The notes under the pieces: generated by a model
The model's database searches: none
Seen by the model: only the letters and a program-made list of their open reading frames with translations
What the model was told of the DNA's origin: nothing
Assembly: GCF_027887165.1 (NCBI RefSeq)
Contig: NC_077228.1
Span: 106,630,043 to 106,694,042 of the forward strand
Length of the DNA stretch: 64,000 nt
Origin: Monodelphis domestica
Taxonomy: Eukaryota; Chordata; Mammalia; Didelphimorphia; Didelphidae
Direction of reading: 5' to 3'
Program-made: the position numbers and the translations under genes
Part shown: positions 22,785 through 33,633 of the stretch, piece after piece
How the letters are laid out: each line of letters begins with the position of its first letter
Position numbering within the stretch: the first letter of the stretch is position 1

Positions 22785-23135
22785 TGGACTTCTCCATTAG
22801 TGGCGGTGTAATGTCCCTGAACAATTTGCAGGGATCCAGGAGAAAAAAACACTATTCATAAACAAAGGATAAACTATGGGAATGGAAACACCGAGGAAAA
22901 GCAACTGCCTGAATACAGCGGTTGAGGGAACATGACAGAGGAGAGACTCTAAATGAACACTCTAATGCAAATATTATCAACATGGCAATGGGTTCAAATC
23001 AAAAAAACATGTAATGCCCAGTGGATTTGCGCGTCAGCTATGGGGGGTGGGGGGGTAGGGGGGAGGAAAAGAAAATGATTTATGTCTTTAATGAATAATG
23101 CTTGGAAATGATCAAATAAAATATAACTTAAAAAA
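22425..23135 (+). mobile_element. Young 5'-truncated L1 with poly(A) and target-site duplication
   Basis: A 711-base L1 3' end: the last 120 codons of ORF2, a 3'UTR with a G-rich tract at about 23041-23065, then an A-tail. It is bounded by identical 16-base duplications aaaaagcatggcacaa (22409-22424 and 23136-23151, the second overlapping the A-tail). The insertion point ttaaaa is the classical L1 endonuclease target. The ORF2 remnant is uninterrupted to its stop, unlike the other L1 copies, so this is the youngest insertion I can identify here. It is far too short to be active. Confidence 0.95.
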
Positions 23136-23214
23136 AAAAAGCATGGCACAATACCTGGCATATACAGTAGTAGGTGCTAGATAAATGTGAGCTATTATTA
23201 CTTAAACTCCAGAT

Positions 23215-23335
23215 GACTCAGTTTCCCCATCTGTAAATGAGAATAATCATAGCACCTATCTTTTAGCAGTTTATAAAGCTCTAGTGTAGTGCCTGGCACA
23301 GAGGCGGACTTCAATAAATACTTGTTCTTCTCTTC
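23215..23335 (+). repeat. CORE-SINE/MIR 3' fragment
   Basis: 'ctcagtttccccatctgtaa' followed by 'agtgcctggcacagagg' and 'tcaataaatacttgtt'. Confidence 0.6.
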
Positions 23336-23545
23336 CCTGCAAAGCACTTTACATATAATATCTCATTTGAGCCTTATGACTTTCCTGTGAAGTAATATGG
23401 GGTGAGGCAGAGGTGTAAAATTCCCATTTTACAGATGAGATCATTGACGTTCAGCCAGACTAAGTCCTCCGTCCACTATCACAGTTCGTAAATGTCAGAG
23501 GCAAGATTGGAATGAGGTTTTCCTGCCTCCCAAAGCCAGAGGAAT
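23335..23545 (-). repeat. MIR-type CORE-SINE
   Basis: 'gcaaagcactttacatataa', 'attcccattttacagatgag' and 'ctgcctcccaaagccagagg' are a reverse MIR. The 150-codon reverse frame at 23495-23947 begins in unique sequence and ends in this SINE. I recognise no protein in it. Confidence 0.7.
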
Positions 23546-23951
23546 GCCTGAGTTGTAATTCAGATAACCTTGGGAACAGGTGGATCCAGGGACCACAAAG
23601 TAAATCTGGAGCCCAGGGATAGGTGGCCTTGCTTTTTCAGCAGCCGAGGAAGCTGACAGACCTAGCAGTTGCCCTGGGTGGTCAGGAGTTAGGAGAACGT
23701 CAATGACTCTAAAAATGACTGCGTGAGGACCTGTGCCAACCCCGCTGGGTAACTTGGGACGGTGTGCCCGAGCCTTATCGCAGTTTGCATGCAGCCTGTC
23801 CTGGAGAATCCCCGACTCACAGGGCACTAAACTAGTCATGAAATGGCTGGCTGGGCATTGGATGCTGGATATATACAGGGAAAAATAGGGCGGGGGAAGG
23901 AAAGGAGAGAAGGCTTCGGACCTGAGGAGGCTTATAAGGTCCCCCATAATA

Positions 23952-24089
23952 TTTCTTTTTTTTAATCCTTACCTTTTGTCTAAGCAATTGCCCAGGGTCA
24001 CACAGTTAGGAAGGGTGTGGAGTTAGATTTGAACCCAAGTTCCCCCAGCTCCAGGCTGGATAGTCTACTCACTGAGCTACCTAGCTGCC
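23952..24089 (-). mobile_element. SINE1-type marsupial SINE (internally shortened)
   Basis: The plus strand shows a T run, 'aatccttaccttttgtctaa', then directly 'gcaattgcccagggtcacac' and 'ctgagctacctagctgcct'. About 60 bases of the usual middle are missing. Confidence 0.85.
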
Positions 24090-24260
24090 TGTCAATAAGC
24101 ATTTGTTGGAGACCTACTATGTGCCAAGCATTCTGCTAAGCACTCAGGATACCAAGAAAGGTAAAAGGCAATCCCTGCCTTAAGTTGCTCATAGGTTAAT
24201 GGGAGAGACAACAGGCAAATTATTCATTTTAGGAAGCATCTAAGAACTATACAGCACAAA
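24090..24260 (-). repeat. L2 LINE 3' end
   Basis: 'caataagcatttgttggaga', 'cctactatgtgccaagcatt' and 'gggagagacaacaggcaaat' are the reverse complement of the L2 terminus. Confidence 0.75.
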
Positions 24261-24404
24261 GAATACTCAGCACTCTAGATTACATTCTCTCTGATCAGTC
24301 CAGAGGAGCATCACTTCCCTTATTCTAGACTAGGATCCATATACAATATAAAAAGGGAAGAGATAAGCCTCTGCGAAAGACAACTGGCCTCAGAGTTAGG
24401 ACTT

Positions 24405-24590
24405 GTGTGGCCAGCTACAAAGAGGACTGGATTTGGAACCAAGAGATCCTGGTTTCGGTCCCAGCTCTGTCACCTACTAACTGGGTCGTGGTTACAACCT
24501 CTCTGAACCTCCGTTGGTTTTTTCATCTATAAAATGAAGTATTTGATCCAGGATTATCTATAAGGTCCCTTTTAATTCTGATTCCACCAA
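24405..24590 (+). repeat. CORE-SINE (Mon-1/MIR type)
   Basis: 'ctggatttggaaccaagaga', 'ctgtcacctactaactgggt' and 'tttcatctataaaatgaagt' followed by 'aaggtcccttttaattctga'. Confidence 0.75.
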
Positions 24591-24599
24591 GCCTGACAG

Positions 24600-24700
24600 G
24601 AGGAAGGGCTCTAAAGAACTAATTCCAGTCCTCTCATTTTACAAAGGAGGAAACTGAGGCCCAAAAAGGTAGCAGAATTGGAACTAGAAAGAAAGTTCTG
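24600..24700 (-). repeat. CORE-SINE fragment
   Basis: 'ctctcattttacaaaggagg' and 'aaactgaggcccaaaaaggt' in reverse orientation. Confidence 0.55.
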
Positions 24701-24710
24701 CTCCCTATAC

Positions 24711-24713
<3 letters not shown>

Positions 24714-24754
<41 letters not shown>
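24714..24754. repeat. (TG)n microsatellite
   Basis: Twenty uninterrupted TG units. The following 24755-25040 has no recognised feature. Confidence 0.97.
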
Positions 24755-24755
<1 letters not shown>

Positions 24756-25039
24756 TATAGGGGATCTATATCAAGTTCTAGAGGTCCCTATGTGCCAGGG
24801 GCAGAATCTGGCCAGATATTTCCAGGATATCACAAGGTTGGAGAAGAGCAAGAGCTTGTGACTTGAGAGGACCTGAGGCAGCTGCTCTTCTCTTACATCA
24901 GAAAGGTAGATTAGTTTCTGGAGCTGGATTTGACTTTTTCCCACCTTAATTTAATTTTTATCCAGGGAAAGCATATGTCTTAAGAAGTTAAAGAATCTTG
25001 TAGCCCCACCTCTTTGAAGACCTGGATGAGAAGGACTTC

Positions 25040-25312
25040 AGCCAATTGAATTTATCATGTCTTTGGAGGAGAGAAAGAGGGGAAGGAGTCATTTAAGGAT
25101 CACCCCATCAGTCTGTGAGCTAGCTTTGGGGAAAGAGACTATCAGAATACTCTCCACCTCCAGAGAAAGAATTGTTGGAGTCATCTTTCATATCAGATTA
25201 TTTTTGGTTTTATCTGGGGGTCTTGGTTATGTGAGACTTTGCTCTTATGACAATAACCAATATTAAAGTGTATTTTGCATGACAATAAAAATGAAAGAAA
25301 AAAGAAAAAGAG
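25040..25312 (+). mobile_element. Possible L1 3'UTR with A-rich tail
   Basis: 'ccacctccagagaaagaatt' resembles the L1 3'UTR 'cacctctagagaaagaactg' of the 41 kb copy. The stretch ends in an A-rich tail at about 25290-25312. The middle is not obviously L1. Confidence 0.45.
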
Positions 25313-25519
25313 GCTATCACATGAGGAATTGTGACAATTCCGATGGCATCTCCAGAGGTACATGGGGTCTAGGTCTGCAAAGAACTTTAGAGGTCATAGA
25401 ATCTATAAGTTCTTAGATTTCAAGGGACTCATGAGTCTTTTTTTTCTTTTTCCACACTAAATTCTCTCCCTCTCTCCAACCCTTCTCTCTCCCCAAGTAA
25501 TAAGATACCTAGAATACAG

Positions 25520-25655
25520 GCTTCACTAACTTCTTAATGACATTTAGTATTTCCTTCAATTGGGAATTTTAAAAATATTATTCTGAGAAAGTGTCCTAAA
25601 GCTTCACCAAACTGCCAAAGGGGTCCATGATATGAAAAAGTTAAGATCTTCTGGT
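25520..25655. repeat. Possible right half of a hAT element
   Basis: 'attattctgagaaagtgtcc', 'ttcaccaaactgccaaaggg' and 'gtccatgatatgaaaaagtt' match by memory the right end of a Charlie-like miniature element. No left end is seen. Confidence 0.45.
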
Positions 25656-25661
25656 CTAAGA

Positions 25662-25863
25662 ATAGGGAGGTGGCTCAGTGGATTGAGAGCCAGGCCTAGA
25701 GATAGGAGGTCCTGGATTCAAATATGACTCAGACATTGCCTAGCTGTGTGACCCTTGGCAAGTCACTTAACTTTAATTGCCTGGCCCTTACTGCTTGTCA
25801 GCCTTGGAATTGATACTTAGTAACAATTCTGAGACAAAAGGTAAGGGTTTAAACAAAAAAAAA
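25662..25863 (+). mobile_element. SINE1-type marsupial SINE
   Basis: Near full length: 'ggtggctcagtggattgaga', 'aggaggtcctggattcaaat', 'ggcaagtcacttaactttaa', then 'gacaaaaggtaagggtttaa' and an A-rich tail. Confidence 0.92.
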
Positions 25864-26151
25864 CCACCACTAGTCTGGTACATCACATTCATTTCACAGA
25901 TAAGGGCCAGAGCATCACAGATTTTTTTTAATGTTGTAATATTTAACTTTTTCCAATTACATATAAAAACAATTTTTACATTCGTCTTCCAAATTTTTGA
26001 GTTTCCAAATCTCTCCTTCTCTCCTCTTTTTCCTCCCTAAGATGGGAAGAAATTTGATCTAGGTTATACTTATGTGAGAAATGCAGATTTTAGAGCTAAA
26101 AGAGAGCTTAGAGGTTATCAAATCTAACCAATTATAATGGTGATGCTAGCA

Positions 26152-26415
26152 ATGATGATGATGATGATAATGGTGATGATAGCTAGCATTTATATGTTTA
26201 AAGTGTTTGCAAAGAGTTTTGTAAATATCTGGTTTTATCCTCAAAACAACCCTGAAAGGTAAGTACTATTATTTTACAAATGAGGAAACTGAGGCAGATG
26301 ACGTTAAAGTGACTTATGTAGGGTCACACTGCTAGTAAATGACTGAGGCAAGATTAGCACTCAGGTTTTCTTGACTCCTGGTCTAGCTTCTATCCACCCT
26401 GTCAACTCTCTGCTT
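26152..26415 (-). repeat. (GAT)n tract and MIR-type CORE-SINE
   Basis: A short gat tract (26152-26182) is followed by a nearly full reverse MIR: 'agctagcatttatatgttta', 'ttacaaatgaggaaactgag', 'agggtcacactgctagtaaa' and 'agcttctatccaccctgtca'. Confidence 0.8.
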
Positions 26416-26439
26416 CTGTAAATGGAACAACATCCTTGT

Positions 26440-26640
26440 TTAAGAAAATAAAACAGTCCCAGAGAGGCAAACAAACACACACACACACAAAAAGTCACTC
26501 AGATCATAATAATAGTTCATATCTATAGTCTTTTCCTTAAAACAAAAGAGTTGATGTAAGGTATTAAATATTATTATAGACAAGAAAACTAATTCTTCAT
26601 AAGGCTAAATGATTTACCCAAGTTCTCACCAATATTCAAC
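26440..26640 (-). repeat. Degraded MIR-like SINE
   Basis: Weak reverse matches ('aggctaaatgatttacccaa') with a short CA tract at 26468-26490. Confidence 0.4.
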
Positions 26641-26644
26641 CAAC

Positions 26645-26930
26645 CACCAACCAACTAAGAAGCATTGATTAAGCTTCTTTTTCATGACAGGCCCTTCCCT
26701 AGGCAGACATTAGTTCCTTGAAGGTATAGAGGAGGTAGACTATATGTTCACATATAAGTATATAATCAATATGTTAAAAATAATAAATCATTAAATCATT
26801 ATTATTTAATATATCTTCAAATATACATAAATAAATTTGAGGTGATGGAGGTGGAAAGAAGAGTGTCATTTGAGCTAATCTTTGAAAAACAAGAAATGCC
26901 ATTCCTTCTGGAAACTCTGCTTGTTTTTCC
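26645..26930 (-). repeat. Degraded L2 fragment
   Basis: 'agaagcattgattaagcttc' and 'ggaagagtgtcatttgag'-like blocks suggest a decayed reverse L2. AT-rich in the middle. Confidence 0.45.
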
Positions 26931-26974
26931 CAGGTCAAGGCAATAATAAATACAATTCAAATGAAACAAGAAGA

Positions 26975-27340
26975 TCCATTCATCATTCAGTCATTTAATG
27001 AACATTTATTAAGGACCTACTATGTGTCCAGAATTCTGTTAAGCATTGGGGATACAAAGGAAAGTAAAAGACAGTCCTTGCCCTTAAGTCTTTGCTCACA
27101 GCCTAAAGAGGGAGATTCCATGCAAATATCTTTGTACAAATGAGCTGCCTATATGATAAATTGGAAATAATAAGCAAAGAGAAGACAATAGAATTAAGAG
27201 GGATTGGAAAAGTGTTCTTGTAGAAGGTGGGGTTTTAGCTGAGACTTGAAGGAAGCCAGAGAAGTCAAGCAGGGGAAATGAAGAGCAAGAGCATTCCAGG
27301 CATGGTGGAGAATGCCAGCCTGGACTACATGTGTGCCCCA
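26975..27340 (-). repeat. L2 LINE 3' end
   Basis: A well-ordered reverse L2: 'catttattaaggacctacta', 'ttaagcattggggatacaaa', 'gtagaaggtggggttttagc', 'gagacttgaaggaagccaga' and 'gagcattccaggcatggtgg'. Confidence 0.85.
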
Positions 27341-27903
27341 TTCACCTCTGAGTGCTTTCTGGTCAATGTCTAGCAGTTGGTAATTGTGCCTATAAACTCT
27401 TATGTGGCAGCAGAGCCCTGGGCTATAAGGGAGAAGAGAGGAGGGACTGGTAACACAGGGTGCTGAATATAGCTGGACAAAACAACTGTAAACCTCCCCA
27501 GGGCAAGCCAGCAGGGCTACTTCCTGTACAGACATACCATAAGAAACAAGGGCAGTCAGTCCTACCCCAAGTACCAGAGAAGAATAATCTGTAAGCTTGG
27601 AGCAGTGTACCAGAAAAGAACCTCAACAGATAGATAAAGTAATAGGACAGGATGGGAGGAGTGGAATTAGAAAAATGAGCAAAAGAAAAAAATAAACTAA
27701 CAAACTAACCTTAGCAAGTTATCTTAGTGACAGGAAAGACCAAAATATGAACTCAGAAGAGGACAACAATGCCAAAAAGGAAACATATGAAGCCTCAAAG
27801 GAAAGTGTGAAAGGATGTCAGGCCTCAAAAGAATCCTTGGAAGAACTTGAAAAGAAGTTAAAAACTAAATAATAGAAGAATGGACAGGAAAACTCAATAG
27901 CTA

Positions 27904-28509
27904 GTGGGGAAGGGGTTGGGGCGGAGATTCACTAAAGAAATCAACTCCCTAAAAACTAGAATATGCCAAAAAGGAAGCAACTATTTAAAGAGTAAGATTA
28001 GACAAATGGAAAAGGAAATACAAAAATTCAAGGAAGAAAATAACTTCCTGAAAATTATAATTAAACAAATAGAAACTAATGAAACCATAAGATATCAAGA
28101 AACAATAAGACAAATTTTTTTAAAAAGTGAAAAATATAGCAGAAAATCTAAAACATCATTGGTAAAACAACTGGCCTGGAAAAATAGATCCAGAAGAGAT
28201 CTAAGAATCATTGGAATATTTGAAAACCATGATCAAAAAAAGAACCTAGACACCATAATACAAGAAATCATCAGGGAAAAGTGCCCTGATATTCTCAAAC
28301 AAGACAGGGAAATAGAAATAGAGAGAATCCATCAATCACCTCCTGAAAGAGATCCCAAAATAAAATACCCCAGGACTATTATAGCCAAATTCCAGAACTC
28401 CCAGGCCAAGGAAAAATGCCAGAAGGAAATAATTCAAATATCAGAGACCCACAGTCAGGATTACACAGGACCTAGTAGTTTCTCCATTAAAAGACCGGAA
28501 GTCATATAA
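27904..28509 (+). pseudogene. L1 ORF1 (RNA-binding protein) remnant, 201 open codons
   Basis: ORF1p is the RNA-binding chaperone of the L1 ribonucleoprotein. Residues about 30-85 are Lys/Glu/Ile-rich with heptad character, the coiled-coil end. Around residue 95 'RRDLRIIGIFE' matches the start of the RRM region of human ORF1p (RRSNLRIIGVPE). 'IIQEIIREKCPDIL' and 'ERIHQSPPERDPKIKYPRTIIAKFQN' follow the same order as IIQENFPNL and the RHIIVRF block. It stops near residue 201, while full mammalian ORF1p is about 340, so most of the C-terminal domain is lost. An earlier methionine near 27675 belongs to the same ORF1 in a broken frame. Survival of 200 open codons beside a ruined ORF2 may be chance. 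Confidence 0.8.
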
Positions 28510-28794
28510 TATGAAATTTCAAAAGGCAAAGGATCTAGTACTACAACCCAGCAAAACTGAGCATAATCCTATAATAGAAAAAAACTTACATTTCATGAAA
28601 TACAGGAATTTCTGACTTTCCTGACCAAAAAAAAACCAGGGCTGAAAAGAAAATCTCATGAGCAAACTAAACCCTCAAGAAAAGCATAAAAAGGTAAAAA
28701 TTAAACTTAGGAGTATATTATATTAATATAATATAAGTATAATGTATAATAAGTATATTATATTATAACCAAATATATTTATATTTTGGAAGAG

Positions 28795-30090
28795 CTAAAA
28801 CAGAGAAAGATACTATAGACTAATCTCTCTAATGAATATTAATGCAAAAATTTAAGATAAAATACTAGCAAGGAGATTACATTATATCACAAGCATCATA
28901 CACCATGATCAAGTGGGCTTTATATCAAGAATGCAGGGGATAAACTAAAACCCTTCCATTAAGATCAGATGTAAAGCAAGGATGCCCATTATCACCACTT
29001 TTTTAATATTATACTAGAAATGCTTGCTATAGCAAGAAGATCAAAAAAGAAACTGAAGGAATTCAAATAAACAATGAAAAAAGTTATCACTCTTTGCAGA
29101 TGATATGCTGGTATGTTTAGAGAATCAATCAAAAAGGTAATAGAAATAATTAACAACTTTAGCAAAGTTACAGGATACAAAACAATAAATCCACCAGCAT
29201 TTCTATTTACCACCTACAAAATCAACAGCAAGAGATAGAAAAGGAAGTTCCATTCAAAGTAACTCTAGACCATATAAAATACCTGAAGGAATACTTACCA
29301 AAACAAACACAGAAATTATATGAACACAATTACAGAACACTCTTCACACAAATAGTCAGACCTAAACAACTGAAAAAACATTATTTGCTCAATGATAGGC
29401 TGAGCCAATATTGTGAAAATGACAATCCTACCTAAATTAATTTACCTATATAGTGTCATACCAATGAAACTACCCAAAAATTATTTCACAGAACTAGAAA
29501 AAATAACAATTAAATTCATCTGGGAGAACGAAAGACAAAGGCTATCAAGTGAATTAATGTGGAGAAGGGGGGGAAGGAAGGAAGAAGTCCTGGCTGTACC
29601 AGATATCAAAGTATACTAAAAAACAGTAATCATTAAAACAGCATGGTACTGTCTAAGAAATAAGAGTGGTAGATCAATCAGCACATGGCAATTAATGTCC
29701 ATAGCAACTTAGTGTTCAATAAAACCAAAGATTCAAGCTTTGGGGGAAAGAATTCACTATTTGACAAAAACTTCTGAGAAAACTAGAAAGTATGATAGAG
29801 ATTAGGCATGGAACAATTCAAGTCATACACCAAGATAAATTCAAAATGGACACTTGATCTACAAGTAAAGGGTGACACCACAAACAAATTAGAAGAGCAT
29901 GGAAAAGTTTTCCTATCAGAATTATGGATAAGGAAAGAATTTATGCCCAAACAAGACACAGAGAATATTATAAAAAATGAAATAGATCATTTTGTTTACA
30001 TTAAATTTAAAAGTTTTTGCACAAATGAAGCCAATGCAATCAAGATTATGAAGAAATCACAAATTTGGGGAGAAATTGTATAAGAAATAC
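28795..30090 (+). pseudogene. L1 ORF2 reverse transcriptase and C-terminal remnant
   Basis: Fragments in several frames follow L1 ORF2. 'LMNINAKI..' and 'HHDQVGFI' lie near 28830-28920, 'GCPLSPL' near 28980, and the reverse transcriptase FADD box at 29093-29104. '[33 protein letters not shown]' follows at about 29420-29520, and 'VKGDTTNKLEEHGKVFLSELWIRKEF' further on. Endonuclease domain not seen. Multiple stops and frameshifts separate the pieces. Confidence 0.8.
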
Positions 30091-30432
30091 CTCTGACAAA
30101 AGCTTCATTTCTCAAATATATGGAGAACTGAGTCAATTTTATAAGAATACAAAACATTCCTGAATTAAGAAATGGTCAAAGGAAATGAACAGTCAGTTCT
30201 TAGAGGAAGACTAACCCCATTATCACCAAAGTAAGTATCCAACATAACCACAAGAGACATGATGAAAATACTATCCACAGCCAAAGAAGGAGCTATTGGA
30301 ATCTGAGGGTAGATCAAAGCATGCTGTCTTCCACTATATTTCCTTCATGAAATTTCTATTGTATATGTGATATGTGTTTTATATTAAAATCAAGCCTCCC
30401 CTTTCACTTTCACAAATGCAGTAAAAAAAAAA

Positions 30433-30600
30433 GGCTGCCTTTGGAGTCAGGAGATCCAGATCTTTGCTCTGCTACTGACTTCATGGGTTTGAGTAAAGCT
30501 ATTTAACTTTTCTGGGACTCATATTTCTCATCTGCAAAATAGGCATAGTAATACTTCAGAAGGTTATTATGAGAATATAGTTATGTAAACGTAATATATT
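30433..30600 (+). repeat. CORE-SINE fragment
   Basis: 'gcctttggagtcaggagatc' and 'atttctcatctgcaaaatag' directly after the L1 A-tail. Confidence 0.6.
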
Positions 30601-30744
30601 TTGAGTGTTTAGTGACACACACATATTATCCTGTTTTTTCCTCTGTCCAATGTACCTACCACTATAATTTTCCCTACCATCCCACTTCTAAGCACAAAGC
30701 AGTGAAAGCCACCAATATTGAACAGCTTCCAAAACAGTGCAGGA

Positions 30745-30912
30745 AAAAGTTAGTGATAAAGCAATGAATACAGTTTGCATTTGGAATAAGAGGATCTGGG
30801 TTTGAATTCCAACTTTACTATTCACTAACTGTAAGACCAAAGGAAAGTCAGTTCCCCCTCTAGTCTTTAACTTCTCCATTTGTAAAATAAAGGAGAGCAT
30901 AAGGGACTGGTT
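30745..30912 (+). repeat. CORE-SINE
   Basis: 'aagaggatctgggtttgaat', 'actattcactaactgtaaga' and 'cttctccatttgtaaaataa'. Confidence 0.65.
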
Positions 30913-30914
30913 TT

Positions 30915-31070
30915 TTTTAAAATGTGCATATATGTAATATATATGTGTATGTATACATATATTAATTAAAATATATTATATAAATGAATGTGTAATTATA
31001 CATAATTGAAATATTATATATAATGCCCACATATATGTATATATGTTTTATATAAATGTTCCATGGCACT
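30915..31070. repeat. AT-rich TATA/TATG low-complexity sequence
   Basis: Alternating tata and tatg units, no other structure recognised. Confidence 0.8.
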
Positions 31071-31079
31071 AATAGTAAA

Positions 31080-31800
31080 AAGAAATATCTTAAAATATCT
31101 CTGAGATTTCACCTCATTCCCATCAAAGCATTAAGTATGAGACAGAAATAATAAACATTGGAAAGTCAATGGGAGTACAGGCATACGAAATACGTGGTGG
31201 AACTATAAATTGATCCAACCCTTCTAGAAAACTCATTGGAATTATATAAGAAAAACTGCTCAATTGTTTGACCCAGCAGTTCTGCTATTGGGCATGTACC
31301 ACGAGGAAGTCAAAGACAGAAAGAAAAGCACCATATATCTCATATGAATATAACTATATTTGTGGCTATAGATATATTAGTAATAATGCCTTGTGATAAC
31401 AAAAAAATAGAAAACTGAAAAAAACAGGTGCCATTGATTGGGGAACAGATTGTGTTATCTAAGTGTAATGGGTTGTCAGTACTCCATGAGAAACAACCAA
31501 TGTGAAGAAGTTGGAGAAATATGGGAACTTTTATGTGAACTGATGCAGAAGAACCAGATCAATCTAATAAAATTACTAGAGTGATACAAATTTTAAAAAA
31601 TCACTAAAAAGTCAGCCAACTCAGATAAATTATAATGAACCATTGTCTCAGTTCCAGAGCAGATGATGAAACACTTCTCCTTCTGCCTAGGAGAGAGACA
31701 GCGTGTTACAGGTAGGAAATGTTATATATTCTGAGTCATTTGGTTTTGATTGTTTTGCCTAACTGTACTTTGCTTCAAGGGAAATTACAATGGGGATGGA
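31080..31800 (+). mobile_element. Old L1 3'-end fragment
   Basis: Weak but ordered matches to L1 ORF2 C-terminus: 'gatttcacctcattcccatc', 'tgtttgacccagcagttctg', 'ggtgccattgattggggaac', 'gaactgatgcagaagaacca'. Frame lost. Noticeably more decayed than the copy at 33.6 kb. Confidence 0.7.
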
Positions 31801-32029
31801 ACAGATTAGAACCATCTGGAATCCATTGTTAAATTTTTAATGTGAGCATATTTATGCCTTGGAAATCTGCAAATGTTACAAATCAGGGCATGATTGTTTT
31901 GTTGATTATCTAGACTTAAAAAAGTAATAATACAAATTAAAAGTGTTTCGTGGGAGCTGGCTGTTAAATATTTTACCAGCATACCTTTGAAAGAGAGGCA
32001 TGTTGATAAATGACTAATATAAAAGCATA

Positions 32030-32224
32030 CTGTTTCTGTCTGGTCATTTTCAGTTGTATCTGATTCTTTGCGACCCCATTTGGGGTTTTCTCTGCAAAGA
32101 TACTGAGGTGATTTGTCATTTCCACTCATTTTATAGATGAAGAACTGAGGCAAAAAAAAAGGTGAAGTGACTTGCCCAGGGTCACATAGCTAACAAATGT
32201 CCAAGGCTAGACAAAAGTGCGAAT
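32030..32224 (-). mobile_element. MAR1-type CORE-SINE
   Basis: 'cattttcagttgtatctgat', 'gaccccatttggggttttct' and 'gtgacttgcccagggtcaca'. Its head end is missing. Confidence 0.87.
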
Positions 32225-32319
32225 TTTTATTTTAGTTTATTTTATTCGTTTTTACTGGACCTGTGATTTCATGAGTTAGAAAAACACCAGGTGAGGGACA
32301 TTCTCTATCATTAAAGATC

Positions 32320-32450
32320 ACCATTATCTGCCTAAGGACCTTGAGAGTCTAAGCGAATTGCCCAGTCCCAAAGCCCATATATGGGAAAGATGAGACTTCA
32401 AACATCTTCCTGGCCCCAAGGCCAGCTTTCTATGCACTATAGCTTTGTCT
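32320..32450 (-). repeat. Probable CORE-SINE fragment
   Basis: 'gaattgcccagtcccaaagc' and 'ggccagctttctatgcacta' fit a decayed reverse SINE. Confidence 0.45.
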
Positions 32451-32460
32451 TTTAGCTTCC

Positions 32461-32685
32461 TTTTTTTTGTTTTTTGTTTTTTGTTTTTTAAACCCTTACC
32501 TTCTGTCTTAAAATTGATAATAAGTATTGGTTCTAAGGCAGAAGAATGGTAAGGGCTAGGCAGTGGAGGTTAGGTTACTTGCCCAGGGTCATAAAACGAG
32601 GGCATACCTGAAGCCAAATTTGAACCCAGGACCTCCCATTTCTAGACCTGGCTCTCAATCTACTGAGCCACCCAGATACCCCCTG
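32461..32685 (-). mobile_element. SINE1-type marsupial SINE
   Basis: T/G-rich A-tail complement, then 'aaacccttaccttctgtctt', 'acttgcccagggtcataaaa', and head end 'actgagccacccagatac'. Full length. Confidence 0.92.
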
Positions 32686-32914
32686 CATTAATTTTTAAGG
32701 CATCAATAAAACTTAAAAAAACAAATAATCATATCTGTTTAGATGATCTCTGAGCTCCATTTATAGAGATAGGACATTGACTGCTGCAGATAAAAAGCCA
32801 CATCCTACCTAACTGCATTAAATGCAAACTTAGCCCTGCCTGTGGCACCTCTTGCTACCCACCTTGATTGTTCACTGCCCTTCCTCCTTACCTCCTCCCA
32901 CTCTGCCTCACTGA

Positions 32915-33105
32915 GCATGGAGTCAAGAAGACCTGAGTTGAAATTTGGCCTCAAACTCTAGCTTTGACCTTAGACAGGTCACAATGGAGATAATAATCAC
33001 ACCTACCTCCCAGAGGTTGTTGCAGGGATCAAATGAAATAAATGTAAAGTGCTTAGTGCGGTACCTGGAAGCACTATCTAAATATTAGCTATTTTTATTA
33101 TTTCC
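32915..33105 (+). repeat. CORE-SINE
   Basis: 'atggagtcaagaagacctga', 'aaatttggcctcaaactcta', then 'ctacctcccagaggttgttg' and 'gtaaagtgcttagtgcggta'. Confidence 0.7.
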
Positions 33106-33164
33106 TAAAAAGCTTAGTTACTAAGGTAAGGGATCTAGAGAAAGAAGGTAAAGGACAGTTCAGG

Positions 33165-33400
33165 AGGCAGCCTAATATAGTTGATGGCATATTGCACTTG
33201 GAGTCAAAAAAATGTGAGGATAAAGCTTTGTAATCATGGGCAAATCAATTAATCTTCCTAAGCCTCACTTTTCTCATTTGGAAAAGGGAGAGAATAGTAC
33301 TTACCTATCTCGAAGATTATTTGAAGCTCAAACAAGATAAGCTAAGTAAAGTACTTTGCCAACTGTAAAGCCAAATATTAACATGAATTGCTATCATTAT
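33165..33400 (+). repeat. CORE-SINE
   Basis: 'tgcacttggagtcaaaaaaa', 'cctcacttttctcatttgga' and 'gtaaagtactttgccaactg'. Confidence 0.65.
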
Positions 33401-33633
33401 GGTATTGGCTGGCATTTTCAGAGCAGTTACCTTCACCCATTTCATTTCCTGTGTCACTCTCTCTTTCACCCTACATTCAATAGGGGCTAAAGAGGGTGGG
33501 AGAAGTTGATAGAATTACGTTAGGGTGATTTTTTGCCACGAGAATTCAGGAAAAAAGAGAAGAGAGCCAAGAAACTCAGAAAATATCTTTACAGTATGTT
33601 CTGTAGCCAGACTTAGGTCAGAAATTTTAGTGA

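Larger units (their letters stand above)
22170..23210 (+). repeat. tRNA-derived CORE-SINE, split by a young L1
   Basis: The left part (22170-22424) has 'ggcataggagatagagtgct' and 'gggcaagtcacttaacctct'. The right part (about 23136-23210) continues with 'gcatggcacaatacctggca' and 'taggtgctagataaatgtga'. Removing the L1 insertion and one copy of its target duplication restores a continuous SINE, which shows the order of events. Confidence 0.75.
27345..30432 (+). mobile_element. Internally deleted L1 LINE with ORF1, partial ORF2 and 3' tail
   Basis: About 3.1 kb of L1 in order: likely 5'UTR and ORF1 N-terminal remnant (27345-27900), the ORF1 frame, an AT-rich junction at about 28690-28790, reverse transcriptase and C-terminal ORF2 remnants, and a 3'UTR-like segment ending in an A-tail at about 30421-30432. 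A complete L1 is 6-7 kb, so the endonuclease half of ORF2 and other parts are missing. ORF2 has many stops and frameshifts. It is inactive and of intermediate to old age. Confidence 0.85.

Noticed and set aside
23495-23947. 150-codon reverse frame
   Set aside because: Its end lies in a SINE, and there is no domain, splice context or recognised homology.
28690-28780. AT-rich short repeats between L1 ORF1 and ORF2 considered as a recombination or origin site
   Set aside because: Simple low-complexity DNA at an L1 deletion junction explains it.
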